64,000 nucleotides of DNA from positions 65,732 to 129,731 of the forward strand of contig CAVUZG010000005.1 of the NCBI GenBank assembly GCA_963745945.1, in the 5' to 3' direction. The translations under genes were made by a program, and so were the position numbers. Positions within the stretch are counted from its first letter, which is position 1. Every line of letters begins with the position of its first letter. Source of the stretch: DATFVA01 sp963745945 (GTDB lineage Bacteria; Bacteroidota; Ignavibacteria; Ignavibacteriales; Ignavibacteriaceae). Under the pieces are notes generated by a model. That model searched no databases, had not been told where the DNA came from, and saw only the letters and a list, made by a program, of their open reading frames with translations. Shown piece by piece: positions 9,910 through 18,534 of the stretch.

Positions 9910-10874
9910 AAAGGTTTTTATTTCCTGCATTCATCATTAATCTGGTTATGATAAGTTTTTCCTGTGAGGAAAGTTTTAATCCTAAAACTGATTTTGTTCA
10001 GCAATATGCAATGTTCAGTATCGTAAGCGGGGATACATCATATCAATATGCTTTTATAGAACAAAGCTACAATGTTGAGGGATATGATCCGGCTTCATAT
10101 ACAGGAAACCCTTTTGTTAAAGGTGCTGATGTGAAAATTAAATATCAGGATAAAGAATATATATTGTCAGATTCATTATCCACAATAGATAACAGCGAAT
10201 TTGATTTTTATTATACGGATAGTCTCCAGCCTGAACCGAATAAATTACTTGAAATTACTGCAACCTTACAAAATGGGAAAATCTTAAGCGGTTCAACAAT
10301 AACGCCCAAATCAAATACCCTTTCATTCCATGTTCAGGATGTGGTAAGCGACTCATACATAGAACAAAAATCCGGAGGATTGTTTTTTATCTGGCAGATT
10401 TCAGGAGAGGATACAACAGGTATCCTGTATCTTCCAAAACTAAAAATAAACTATTTTAAAAAGGTGAACGGAATTAATGAAAAGTATTCCATTGAAGTTC
10501 CGATCAGTTATTTTCAAAATGGTGATAAGTATTTACCAAATTATCCGATCGTTTCAGGTGAAACTACCTTAACCTATGAAATGGATGCAATAAACCGTGC
10601 AATGAATAAAATTTCAGAAGGTGATCCTAATAAATCAGATTATACAATAATCGATGCAAATTTTGATCTTCTTTTGCTTGATAATAATCTTGCTCCTTAT
10701 TATTTAACAATTCAAACTTTTCTCGATGGATTCACGGTAATTCTTGATCAGCAGGATTACTCGAATATCAGCGGTGGTTTTGGTGTTTTTGGCTCATTTT
10801 TCAGGCGTGTGCACCACCTCTCATTCAGCAGGGATTATGTGATAAGTTTTGGTTATAGGCTTGCAACTAACTAG
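9906..10874 (+). CDS. DUF4249 family lipoprotein
   Basis: 322 residues. An N-terminal hydrophobic segment ending ISFSC gives a plausible lipobox, so the protein is probably anchored to a membrane and exposed in the periplasm or on the surface. The domain starts with strands typical of DUF4249 (DVKIKYQDKEYILSDS) and ends in a C-terminal FGSFFRRVHH segment. Members are almost always encoded after a CarboxypepD_reg TonB receptor, as here with an ATGA overlap, and are thought to assist uptake. The exact role is unknown. Confidence 0.75.
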   Translation: MKRFLFPAFIINLVMISFSCEESFNPKTDFVQQYAMFSIVSGDTSYQYAFIEQSYNVEGYDPASYTGNPFVKGADVKIKYQDKEYILSDSLSTIDNSEFDFYYTDSLQPEPNKLLEITATLQNGKILSGSTITPKSNTLSFHVQDVVSDSYIEQKSGGLFFIWQISGEDTTGILYLPKLKINYFKKVNGINEKYSIEVPISYFQNGDKYLPNYPIVSGETTLTYEMDAINRAMNKISEGDPNKSDYTIIDANFDLLLLDNNLAPYYLTIQTFLDGFTVILDQQDYSNISGGFGVFGSFFRRVHHLSFSRDYVISFGYRLATN

Positions 10875-10940
10875 GATTTAAAGGAACTTTAATGCAATTG
10901 ACGGGTTGAATTCTTATAAATATCATATAAGGAGAATATT

Positions 10941-11399
10941 ATGAAGATGTTAATGAATTTGATAATTGTACTATTTGCTGCACTTACGCTTGCAGCCTGT
11001 GAAAAAACAGTTGATCCGGTTTCTCCCGTTTCTTTAAATAAATCAAATTTTAACGGTACATTCGATGTAACTTTTCAGAATTATAAAAACTCCAGCCAAA
11101 ATGTTACTTTGACCGGAACAATCGACTTTAGCTTTGATAATTCTACATACTCCTATAATGCAGTAATTTTACATTCATCAAATAATGAGGTATCCGGTAC
11201 TTTAAGCGATTCAGGAACTTACTTGATTAATGGTGATAAGATCTCATTATTGGATAATGCAACCAGGAGAATGAATCCCGGATGGCTTCCAAGTCTGTAT
11301 CTTTCCGGTGATTTTAATTATTCTACTAGTGCAAATCAAACAATTATTGAAGGCACTTACCCGTACGGATCAGTAAGAATTGTATTGAGTTCTCAATAA
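10941..11399 (+). CDS. Small lipoprotein, paralogue A
   Basis: 152 residues. Signal peptide with a clear lipobox (LTLAAC, Cys about residue 20) followed by EKTVDPVSPVSLNKSNFNG. The rest is predicted beta-rich and has no family I recognise. It shares the pattern AAC-EK-x-PVSPxSLNKxN, a T-G-S/T-I-x-F core and a C-terminal IIEGTYxxGxxxIVL with the next gene, so the two are tandem paralogues. The ATG follows AAGGAGAA. A terminator follows directly. Confidence 0.7.
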   Translation: MKMLMNLIIVLFAALTLAACEKTVDPVSPVSLNKSNFNGTFDVTFQNYKNSSQNVTLTGTIDFSFDNSTYSYNAVILHSSNNEVSGTLSDSGTYLINGDKISLLDNATRRMNPGWLPSLYLSGDFNYSTSANQTIIEGTYPYGSVRIVLSSQ

Positions 11400-11423
11400 T
11401 TATTATAAATATCATTCAGAATA

Positions 11424-11450
11424 AGCCTGCTCAAAATGCAGGCTTTTTTT
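11424..11450 (+). terminator. Rho-independent terminator
   Basis: AGCCTGC, a 7-nt loop, GCAGGCT, then a run of T. It lies 25 bp after the stop of lipoprotein A. The stem is the same as in the terminator behind lipoprotein B, which supports tandem duplication of gene plus terminator. Confidence 0.85.
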
Positions 11451-11598
11451 GTGAGATAAATCTTATATCCAGGCTAAAAGATGTGCAGAAAATCTCATCA
11501 CGGTATAGAATGTGACGGTGTATTGCGACAATAAGTAATTGATGCTGCAAATTTAGTTCGCAATTATTGATATATATAAACTAATAAAAGGTGATACG

Positions 11599-12078
11599 AT
11601 GAAACAATTAGTGAAATTTGTTCTGCTGTTGCTTGTGGCAATTTCATTTGCGGCTTGTGAAAAGGCTTCCAACCCTGTTTCTCCTAATTCTCTTAACAAG
11701 CAAAATTTACAAGCTTTGGATGGAGTCTATTCAGGTACTTTTGCATTAAGCACCCGGAATGGGGAAGTGGTCGATCACCCTGAATCTGCGACCGGTTCAA
11801 TTGTTTTTACCTTTAATTATAGTAATTCCACATATAAATATAGCGGTACATTTGATAGCGCTTCACAAATTGACTATATAAAAACGATTAAGGATTCAGG
11901 AAAGTTTTTAAGAAAAGGGGATACTATTATTATGAGAGATAATCCTCTTGCTATTACAGACTTACGTGCGCACACCAGTCTTAATCTTGAGGGTGATTAT
12001 AAAATTTCCACTCAAGGAAATAAAACCCTTATTGAAGGACTGACAAAGGATGGAAACATCAAAATTGTGTTAGATTAA
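11599..12078 (+). CDS. Small lipoprotein, paralogue B
   Basis: 159 residues with signal peptide and lipobox (ISFAAC) followed by EKASNPVSPNSLNKQNL. Beta-rich, no recognised family. It resembles the preceding lipoprotein along its length and most at the signal peptide, the segment after the Cys and the C-terminal TLIEGLTKDGNIKIVL. An own promoter is likely because a terminator separates the two genes. Function unknown; surface or periplasmic attachment is inferred from the lipobox. Confidence 0.7.
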   Translation: MKQLVKFVLLLLVAISFAACEKASNPVSPNSLNKQNLQALDGVYSGTFALSTRNGEVVDHPESATGSIVFTFNYSNSTYKYSGTFDSASQIDYIKTIKDSGKFLRKGDTIIMRDNPLAITDLRAHTSLNLEGDYKISTQGNKTLIEGLTKDGNIKIVLD

Positions 12079-12110
12079 TAATTTGATTTGTTTATTAGAA
12101 AATCAATTAG

Positions 12111-12133
12111 AGCCTGCTTAATGCAGGCTTTTT
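12111..12133 (+). terminator. Rho-independent terminator
   Basis: AGCCTGC, 5-nt loop, GCAGGCT, TTTT. Same stem as the terminator at 11424-11450. Confidence 0.8.
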
Positions 12134-12272
12134 AATGATAATATGCCTGTAATTACTTCATTTTAACCGCATCTTACGTAAAGATTTAGTATTTTTAATA
12201 ACTGTTTTTTAAAGTACTTGGTACTAAAAACCGTTTATCTAAATGTTCTAAGAAAAAATGGAGAATCTTTTT

Positions 12273-13592
12273 ATGTCACGTAAAAATGTACTTATTATGG
12301 GCGCTGCCGGGCGCGATTTCCACAATTTTAATGTATACTTCCGTGGTAACAAGGACTATAATGTTGTTGCATTTACCGCTACTCAAATTCCAAATATTGA
12401 GGGAAGAACCTATCCTAAAGAATTAGCCGGCGATCTTTATCCAAAGGGAATTCCGATTTATGAAGAGGCAAAGTTACTCGATCTTATCAGGGATCTGAAA
12501 GTTGAAGAAGTTGTTTTCGCTTACTCCGATATACCATTCAATTATGTAATGACCAAAGCTTCTATGGTTAATGCTGCCGGTGTTTCTTTCCGCCTTATGG
12601 GCGCAGCAGAAACTGAAGTGAAAAGCACAAAGCCGCTAATAGCTGTTCTTGCAGTAAGAACAGGCAGCGGTAAATCACAAACCTCAAGAAGAATTGCAGA
12701 ACTCCTGAGGAAAGCAGGGAAGAAGGTTGTTTCAATTCGTCATCCTATGCCCTATGGTGATCTTGTAAAACAGAAAGTGCAGAGGTTTGGTACTATCGAA
12801 GATCTGAAGAAACATGAATGTACAATTGAAGAGATTGAAGAATACGAACCGCATATTGCTAATGGCGGGGTTATTTATTCAGGTGTGGATTATGAAGCAA
12901 TTCTCCGTGAAGCAGAAAAAGAAGCAGATATTATTTTATGGGATGGCGGAAACAATGACATGTCATTCTACAAAGCCGATCTGACATTTACAGTGGTTGA
13001 TCCTCATCGTCCTGGACATGAGTTAACTTATTACCCCGGTAATACAAGCCTGAGAATGGCTGATGTAGCAATAATAAATAAAGTTGATACTGCTGATCCG
13101 AGCAATGTTGAAATAGTTCGGGAAAATATTAAAAAAGTTAATCCGAAAGCAAAAATAATTGAAGCAGCTTCCCCGGTTACTGCAAGTAATCCTGATTTGA
13201 TTAAAGGGAAAAGAGTTCTTGTTGTTGAAGATGGTCCGACTTTAACTCATGGAGAGATGAAATATGGTGCGGGGACAATTGCAGCACGACAAAATGGTGC
13301 AGCCGAACTTGTTGATCCAAGACCTTACACCGTAAAATCAATTTCAGATACGTTTAAGAAATATCCTAACATCGGAGTTTTACTCCCCGCTATGGGCTAT
13401 GGTGATGCACAGGTAAAGGATCTTGAAGAGACAATAAACAAAACCGATTGTGACTCTGTTATAATCGGAACACCTATTGATCTTGGAAGATTGCTGAAAA
13501 TTAACAAGCCTTCCACAAGAGTTATGTACGAACTCGGTGATAAAGCTTCAGATGAAGTAAAGAAGGTACTTAAAGAAAAAGGTATGTTGTAA
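12273..13592 (+). CDS. Cyclic 2,3-diphosphoglycerate synthetase-like GTPase
   Basis: About 439 residues. An N-terminal Rossmann-like region (VLIMGAAGRDFHNFNVYFR) is followed by a P-loop domain with Walker A AVRTGSGKSQTSR (about residue 130) and a G4-like INKVD (about 275). This architecture matches proteins annotated as cyclic 2,3-diphosphoglycerate synthetase, which in methanogens makes a thermoprotectant. Bacterial homologues are common but their reaction is unproven. ATGs occur at 12258 and 12273; the second has GGAG 9 nt upstream and begins MSRKNVLIMG, so I prefer it. It stands alone between terminators. Confidence 0.7.
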   Translation: MSRKNVLIMGAAGRDFHNFNVYFRGNKDYNVVAFTATQIPNIEGRTYPKELAGDLYPKGIPIYEEAKLLDLIRDLKVEEVVFAYSDIPFNYVMTKASMVNAAGVSFRLMGAAETEVKSTKPLIAVLAVRTGSGKSQTSRRIAELLRKAGKKVVSIRHPMPYGDLVKQKVQRFGTIEDLKKHECTIEEIEEYEPHIANGGVIYSGVDYEAILREAEKEADIILWDGGNNDMSFYKADLTFTVVDPHRPGHELTYYPGNTSLRMADVAIINKVDTADPSNVEIVRENIKKVNPKAKIIEAASPVTASNPDLIKGKRVLVVEDGPTLTHGEMKYGAGTIAARQNGAAELVDPRPYTVKSISDTFKKYPNIGVLLPAMGYGDAQVKDLEETINKTDCDSVIIGTPIDLGRLLKINKPSTRVMYELGDKASDEVKKVLKEKGML

Positions 13593-13618
13593 TAAGAATT
13601 AATTTTTCTGTTAAGATG

Positions 13619-13650
13619 AACCCGTGCAATTAGTTTTGTACGGGTTTTTT
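13619..13650 (+). terminator. Rho-independent terminator
   Basis: AACCCGT, 14-nt loop, ACGGGTT followed by TTTT. It ends the diphosphoglycerate-synthetase-like gene and sits just before the convergent UbiA stop. Confidence 0.8.
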
Positions 13651-13654
13651 ATTA

Positions 13655-14506
13655 TCATATTTTAAATAATCTCATAAAAATAAAAATCAGCAATCCGGCT
13701 GTTGCCCCCAGGTAAATCCATCGAATATATTTTCTTCCTTCTTCGTTTTTGGATTTCAATAATCGGAATGAGGAATAAGCGATAGAAATATCCATTACTG
13801 TTATTGGTACCAGGTAAACGATTGGAAACCAGTTTAATAAGAAGGGAAGAGTAGTAAGCAGAATAACAAGAACGAAAATGTAACTGCTTATCTTCAGAGC
13901 AGAATTCTTTCCGTATTTTATTGCAAGAGATTTTGAATTAATAAGAAGATCGCCCTGCATATCCATTGAATCCGCTGCGATTTCTTCACCCAGATCGATT
14001 AATGCGGCGATGACACCAAAAAACCAGGCCATTTTATTAAAGGGTAATCCGACAGAAATTCCGCCATAAATAAAAGTCATCCCGACAGAAAAACTTACCA
14101 TAAGGTTTCCCGGCAATCCGCTCTTTTTATATTTCCGGTTATAAAGAAATCCGACAACTAACAAAATGATAGAGCATAGCAATGCTGTCAGGTTAATAAA
14201 ATAACTCAGAACAACACCTACGGTTAAAAGTACTATTGAAAGTAATAATGCTTCCGGCGCGGTTACGAGGTTTGAAGGAATAGGACGACCGGGAGAATTT
14301 ATTTTATCGGTCTCAACATCGAAGTAATCATTCAAAACTAATATTGAAGCGGATATTGAAAATACTGATAGGAAACCAAACACTGTTTCACCAAGCGATG
14401 CAAATTTTCCTAAAGCCAGCAGCTGCCCCATTACAACGCACACCCCAGCTGAGAAAGGAAGCTCAAATCTTATTAATCTGAAAAGTCCTTTAACTTTTTT
14501 CATCAA
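13655..14506 (-). CDS. UbiA-family prenyltransferase
   Basis: 283 residues with eight or nine predicted membrane helices. The first aspartate-rich motif is NDYFDVETDKINSPGRPIPS (about residues 60-79), and the second is EEIAADSMDMQGD (about 173-185). Both bind Mg2+-diphosphate. The spacing and the EEIAADxxDxxGD form resemble digeranylgeranylglyceryl-phosphate synthase-like UbiA proteins of Bacteroidota more than UbiA or MenA of quinone synthesis. The acceptor is not decidable from sequence. Confidence 0.8.
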   Translation of the reverse strand: MMKKVKGLFRLIRFELPFSAGVCVVMGQLLALGKFASLGETVFGFLSVFSISASILVLNDYFDVETDKINSPGRPIPSNLVTAPEALLLSIVLLTVGVVLSYFINLTALLCSIILLVVGFLYNRKYKKSGLPGNLMVSFSVGMTFIYGGISVGLPFNKMAWFFGVIAALIDLGEEIAADSMDMQGDLLINSKSLAIKYGKNSALKISSYIFVLVILLTTLPFLLNWFPIVYLVPITVMDISIAYSSFRLLKSKNEEGRKYIRWIYLGATAGLLIFIFMRLFKI

Positions 14507-14565
14507 TACCGGTGTATTATTTATTAAATAACCGGGGATATTCCGGTTTATTGATAAAACTTCTG

Positions 14566-14724
14566 TTAAGATTTAGTTCCAGTCGAATCATCTTTTTTCA
14601 TTTGACGTCGCTTGTTTATTGCAATACCAATACCGCCGATGATAATCCCTACGACAATTCCAAGTGCGATATTGTAACGCATTGCCGCACCTATAGCAAT
14701 GCCCAGGGCTATTCCGAATCCCAT
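14566..14724 (-). CDS. Small glycine-zipper membrane protein
   Basis: 52 residues from the ATG at 14724. MGFGIALGIAIGAAM and NIALGIVVGIIIGGIGIAI form two glycine-zipper-type helices, followed by a charged tail (NKRRQMKKDDSTG). The frame is open upstream to about 14830 without another ATG, and a non-ATG start near 14760 would add DKHSKNNRTGYN. A protein of similar design is in the cassette array at 54670. The pattern resembles small gly-zipper proteins of unknown function. Confidence 0.5.
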   Translation of the reverse strand: MGFGIALGIAIGAAMRYNIALGIVVGIIIGGIGIAINKRRQMKKDDSTGTKS

Positions 14725-14906
14725 ATTATAGCCGGTCCGGTTGTTTTTAGAGTGCTTATCAATTGAATTATTAAGTATAATGTTTCTTCCCGTATAAAAT
14801 TTATTATTAAAGTATCGGACAGAAATCTAAAAATACCATGATATACTTTGCCATTACCTCCTTTTCGCACTTTACTTGCCCGACAGCTTCTAAAGGTTTT
14901 ACGTTT

Positions 14907-15275
14907 TTATTCATTTATTTTAGTTCCCTGGTGAAATATCATCTGATATTCATCTTTTACTTTTATCCAGATTGAACATCTTAGTGAATAATGTTTTTGT
15001 CCGCCATCTTCTTTTACAGCTTTATAAGTAACCAGGTAATGATTTTCACCTAATTCTCTTAATTTGAAATCAGTGAGTTTTAATTTTTGAACAGTCTCAC
15101 TTTGTAATTCATTTATTATTTCTTTTTTTGAAAATATTTTTCCGGAACTTCCATATTCTACAAAATCGTCCGCTAAAATTTTTGAAAGCACTGTTACTGA
15201 TTTTCTAACACCTGGTTCTAAAAGTAACTTTTCCAGATCTTTTAATTTTTGTTCTGTTATTTTGTCATTCTTCAT
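14907..15275 (-). CDS. DUF4440 / SnoaL-like (NTF2 fold) protein
   Basis: 122 residues. An N-terminal helix (KLKDLEKLLLEPGVRKS), then LADDFVEYGSSGKIFSKKEII and a C-terminal sheet ending in SLRCSIWIKVKDEYQMIFHQGTKI, the layout of DUF4440 NTF2-like proteins. No catalytic residues can be assigned. It lies 28 bp downstream of the PEP-mutase-family gene on the same strand. Confidence 0.75.
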   Translation of the reverse strand: MKNDKITEQKLKDLEKLLLEPGVRKSVTVLSKILADDFVEYGSSGKIFSKKEIINELQSETVQKLKLTDFKLRELGENHYLVTYKAVKEDGGQKHYSLRCSIWIKVKDEYQMIFHQGTKINE

Positions 15276-15303
15276 TTTTTCTCAAAACTCCAAATGCTGT
15301 TCT

Positions 15304-16173
15304 TCATTTGTTCAGCTCTGTTGCCATTTTATAGGCAATTGCAGCATCGGGAAACGGTGTTAAGGTATCTAATAAAATATTGTAAGTTCCTTTTTCAGAC
15401 AGTTCATCAGCAACTTTTTTTATTAAAGCTAAAGTAGCTTTCATCAAACCTGAACCAAGACTTACGCGGGCAACGCCCAAATCCTGCAGCTCGCTTATGG
15501 ATGGGGTTACTCCTGCCCCAATCGTTGGGTTTGACAGAATATTTATTGGAGCATTAATTTCCTTAACCAGCGTTGAAATCGTTTCTTTTTCCCATACAGG
15601 TTGAACGAATATGCAGTCGGCACCAGCTTCCCGGTATTTATTGCCGCGCTTAATTGATTCTGATAATTTTTCCTGTGGTGAACCTGACGCAGTATAAAAC
15701 GAATCCGTTCTTGCATTAATTACTAAATGAAAGCCCAGTGAATCTGATAATGCACGAATTGCTGATATCCGTTCACAAAATTCCATCTCGTCAATTAATT
15801 CCGGACTTAAATCAATACTGTCTTCAATGTTTATTCCAACAATTCCTGTTGCAATTATCTTTTTAACAGAATCAATTATTTCATTTAAATTATTTCCATA
15901 TCCGGCTTCTATATCCACGCTTACCGGAGCTTGTACTGCTTTTACGATACCCGTTATAGCTTCAATCATTTCTGATAATGTTATTACCTGGCAGTCAGGA
16001 TACCCTAAAGAGGCAGCAATTCCCATACTTGTTGTTGCAATTGCTTTATAGCCACAAGCTTCTATTAATTTAGAACTTCCGATGTCCCACGAGTTTAATA
16101 GAACCAGGATTTCTTTGTCGTGATGAAATTTCAGGAACAGTTCGGCTTTTTCCTTTTGAATACTTGAAACCAT
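15304..16173 (-). CDS. Isocitrate lyase / PEP mutase family protein
   Basis: 289 residues, TIM-barrel. PVSVDIEAGYGNN holds the conserved Mg2+-binding Asp/Glu, VGINIEDS the next acidic pair, and INARTDSF the substrate-binding Arg. This is the short ICL/PEPM branch that includes methylisocitrate lyase, oxaloacetate decarboxylase and carboxyphosphonoenolpyruvate mutase relatives. The isocitrate-lyase KKCGH loop is absent, so isocitrate lyase itself is unlikely. The ATG follows AAAAGGA. Confidence 0.8.
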   Translation of the reverse strand: MVSSIQKEKAELFLKFHHDKEILVLLNSWDIGSSKLIEACGYKAIATTSMGIAASLGYPDCQVITLSEMIEAITGIVKAVQAPVSVDIEAGYGNNLNEIIDSVKKIIATGIVGINIEDSIDLSPELIDEMEFCERISAIRALSDSLGFHLVINARTDSFYTASGSPQEKLSESIKRGNKYREAGADCIFVQPVWEKETISTLVKEINAPINILSNPTIGAGVTPSISELQDLGVARVSLGSGLMKATLALIKKVADELSEKGTYNILLDTLTPFPDAAIAYKMATELNK

Positions 16174-16293
16174 AATATGGTCCTTTTTTAATGTTTAATG
16201 TAAATACATTTGACTTCTCATTGAATAACAACAACTTTAGAAATCTTTAAATTAACTATAATAAATCTATTGTTTTTTAATTGTACTTCCTTG

Positions 16294-16329
16294 TAACGGC
16301 GTCCGGTTGATTTGCTGGATTATATTGCG
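16294..16329 (-). repeat. attC half-site, left border of the small island
   Basis: Reads, on the plus strand, GGCGTCCGGTTGATTTGCTGG then ATTATATTGCG. It is the R''/L'' arm of the attC family; the L'/R' arm to its left is missing. It matches the right arm at 56990-57017 in front of the second toxin-antitoxin copy. Confidence 0.55.
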
Positions 16330-16342
16330 ATTAACTTTTCTA

Positions 16343-16369
16343 TTGTATTTATCATAATTATGATATAAT
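16343..16369 (+). promoter_or_regulatory. Promoter and operator of the toxin-antitoxin module
   Basis: TTGTAT, 15 bp, TATAAT form a sigma70-like promoter. A perfect 14-bp palindrome ATCATAATTATGAT (16351-16364) lies between the two boxes and touches the -10. YefM-type antitoxins repress their own operon by binding such palindromes. The same arrangement is kept at 57036-57062. Confidence 0.55.
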
Positions 16370-16393
16370 TATGACATAAAAATAGGAGAAAAA

Positions 16394-16666
16394 ATGCCAA
16401 TAATAAAACCAATATCTGATTTAAGGAACAAATCAAATGAAATTTCTGAATTAGCACATAATTCTAATGAGCCTATATTCATTACAAAAAATGGCGAAGG
16501 CGATTTAGTTGTAATGTCAATGTCTCATTATTCAAAGATGCAATTAAAACTTGATTTACTCGGGAAATTATCTGTTGCACAAAACCAAAAAGCCGATGGC
16601 GATAAAGGGCGAACGTTAAAACAAATTATGACCAATATTAGGGCCACAATAAATGCGAGCAGATAA
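16394..16666 (+). CDS. YefM/Phd-type antitoxin, copy 1
   Basis: 90 residues. PISDLRNKSNEISELAHNSN and EPIFITKNGEGDLVVMS are the DNA-binding Phd/YefM fold; the C-terminal part (KGRTLKQIMTNIRATINASR) would be the toxin-binding tail. It should neutralise the downstream toxin and repress the operon through the palindrome at 16351. The stop overlaps the toxin start by 14 bp. It runs against the cassette direction and has its own promoter, as is usual for toxin-antitoxin cassettes. It differs from copy 2 at only 3 of 90 residues. Confidence 0.88.
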   Translation: MPIIKPISDLRNKSNEISELAHNSNEPIFITKNGEGDLVVMSMSHYSKMQLKLDLLGKLSVAQNQKADGDKGRTLKQIMTNIRATINASR

Positions 16667-16961
16667 ATTTCAAATTCGACTTCTCAGAATTGCGGAAGAA
16701 GATTTTACTGAAATCATAAAGTTTATTACAGATGATAATCCGATTGCGGCCGAAGCAATCGCAACCAAAATAGAAAAGAACTTAGAACTACTTTCTGACA
16801 ATTCTCATCTGGGAAGAATGCCTAGAGATGAGGAAACAAAAAATCTTGGATATAGGTACATAATCGTTCAAAATTATATCATCTTTTATACAATTGAAGA
16901 AAAAACAGTTCTGATTCATAGAATCTTACAAGGTGCTAGGAATTATAAATCACTACTTTAG
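16653..16961 (+). CDS. RelE/ParE-family toxin, copy 1
   Basis: 102 residues with the RelE/ParE fold pattern: RIAEEDFTEIIKFI helix, NPIAAEAIATKIEKNLELL helix, LGRMPRDEE, YRYIIVQNYIIFYTIEE strands and the C-terminal VLIHRILQGARN with His and Arg, typical of ParE/RelE toxins. It either cleaves ribosome-bound mRNA or poisons gyrase; sequence alone does not decide. The start overlaps the antitoxin gene. It differs from copy 2 at 15 of 102 positions. Confidence 0.85.
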   Translation: MRADKFQIRLLRIAEEDFTEIIKFITDDNPIAAEAIATKIEKNLELLSDNSHLGRMPRDEETKNLGYRYIIVQNYIIFYTIEEKTVLIHRILQGARNYKSLL

Positions 16962-16973
16962 CACTTCAAGCAG

Positions 16974-17215
16974 TATAACGGGCTTGCGCCTTACCTGCCG
17001 CGCATAACAAGGATGCCACATAAAACCTGCCTGCCGGTAGGCAGGAACAACTGCCGATAATTATTAAAAATTTATGTAACAGAACTTTTTTTTACAAATT
17101 ATTTTTGTAAGGGTGTTTTACCTGTCCGTCCTTTGGCGTATTCTCTATTGCCTGCCCGCCGAATGAGGGACTTTTTACTTACCTGTCAGCTTATGGCTGA
17201 TTAAAGAGGTTATGT
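16974..17215 (-). repeat. attC-like site between toxin-antitoxin and VOC cassettes
   Basis: R' core TATAAC at 16974 and R'' core GTTATG at 17209, 242 bp apart. The right arm is of the GCTGATTAAAGAGGTTATG type also seen at 53091 and 55140. L-arm pairing is poor. The interior carries a CCTGCC-TGCCGGTA-GGCAGG palindrome (about 17027-17046). Confidence 0.55.
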
Positions 17216-17222
17216 GGCGTTC

Positions 17223-17615
17223 TTAATAATTAATATTTTTATCAAATTCTAAAAATTCTACTGGAGCCCCATTTTCTATTATCATAGCAACTTTAACACC
17301 TTTCGAAGGTGAACTAACTTCCCCAATTAGCTGCTTACCTTGGATCGCTAATTCTAGGTTATCAACTTCAAAAGCTAAATGTGGAACTTTCTGAATTATT
17401 TCTGAAATCGGACTGCCTTCCTCAAATCGCATCCACTCAATTCCAAATTCACTTGTATCAAAACCAGAAACATAAAACTTATACTGTTCTAAATATTTTT
17501 CGTTAGGTTTTACTTCATTCGTTGGAATACCAAGATGATGGAATCGCATTCCCTTTTTGGAAATTGCAAATGGCGCTTCATTGTCTTTTCTTTTTTCTAT
17601 AATATCTTCTTTCAT
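17223..17615 (-). CDS. VOC-family (glyoxalase-like) cassette protein
   Basis: 130 residues. The segment KKGMRFHHLGIPTNEVKP starts a glyoxalase-fold module with a potential metal-ligand His, and VPHLAFEVDNLELAIQG and NGAPVEFLEFDK supply a further His and a Glu. Members are dioxygenases, lyases or resistance proteins; the substrate is unknown. The ATG is preceded by AGGGAG. It is the only gene between two attC-like sites and reads in the canonical cassette direction. Confidence 0.75.
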   Translation of the reverse strand: MKEDIIEKRKDNEAPFAISKKGMRFHHLGIPTNEVKPNEKYLEQYKFYVSGFDTSEFGIEWMRFEEGSPISEIIQKVPHLAFEVDNLELAIQGKQLIGEVSSPSKGVKVAMIIENGAPVEFLEFDKNINY

Positions 17616-17636
17616 ACATCTCCCTTATATATTGGA

Positions 17637-17823
17637 CATATAATTTACCGCGCCTAAGCCGCCGCCCAATATTGCAATGCAGCTTAACTAACCAACGCTA
17701 ATAATTATTAAAAACCTTTCTTACTTAAACTATTTTTAACAAAACCTTAGTTTCGTTTACCAACTTAATAATACTAAACCAATCGCATCGAAGAGATGAT
17801 CGGCTTGAAGAACTTGTTATATG
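17637..17823 (-). repeat. attC site
   Basis: 187 bp from CATATAA (17637) to GTTATATG (17816-17823). The inner arms pair as AAGCCG, with an unpaired C on the right (minus 5') arm (TTCAAGCCGA against CTAAGCCGC), the same bulge as in the large array. The G of the left core is replaced, so this site may be weak. Confidence 0.65.
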
Positions 17824-17825
17824 AG

Positions 17826-18513
17826 TTATTCATTTGCTATTTGATTTATATTAATGTTTGTTATTTTCTTTTGTTCAACTAATACTTTAATACGATTTAA
17901 ATGTAAAGATTCATAACCTATTATTGATAATATTTCATCATTGCTTAAACCTAGATTTTTTAGATTACTAATTTTCATTTGAAGTATTTTTTGCTCCTTT
18001 TCTTCAATTTCCTTTTGTTTAATCAAAATATCTATTTTATCATCTTTGTTAGGAATGTAGTGAATGACTAAATCCTTTAACATTTCGAATACTTTTCCCA
18101 ATCCAATTACATCAATATTACCTATTGATCCAAATTTTATTCTTTTAACTTGTAGCGGTAGTAATTGAATGTTGGTATACTTAAAATCAAAAACAAAATT
18201 TTCTGTAGGCTCATAATTTTGAAATATTCGATAAGCTAAATTTTAAATGAATATGTTATGTTCAAATAGTCCGGTAATTTTTTAAATTTTTCATCCCAGT
18301 TATATTCTTTTCCAACTCTTTCAAATGTTTCAAGAGAGAAAATTAAGGCATAATAATAGGCGCAAAGTCTGTTTAATGAGTCAAAAACATCAACGAAATC
18401 ATTTAGCATCCAGAGATGATTAATTTCTATGTTTAGAATTGAGTTAGTCTCTATAAAAGTAGTTTTTTCTTTTGGCTTTTTCGACCTTAGTTTTTATTTA
18501 ATAATTTATTCAT
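17826..18513 (-). pseudogene. Frameshifted unknown cassette gene
   Basis: Three consecutive open stretches in different frames make one coherent reading: MNKLLNKK from the ATG at 18513, then RSKKPKEKTTFIETNSILN through FKKLPDYLNITYSFKI (to 18244), then AYRIFQNYEPTENFVFDFK and IGNIDVIGLGKVFEMLKD to the stop at 17826. Both shifts correspond to one missing base near A/T runs. The C-terminal third is predicted coiled coil (KQKEIEEKEQKILQMKI). I recognise no family. It fills its cassette almost exactly. Confidence 0.5.
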
Positions 18514-18534
18514 ACTTTATTATTAGCTAATGAG

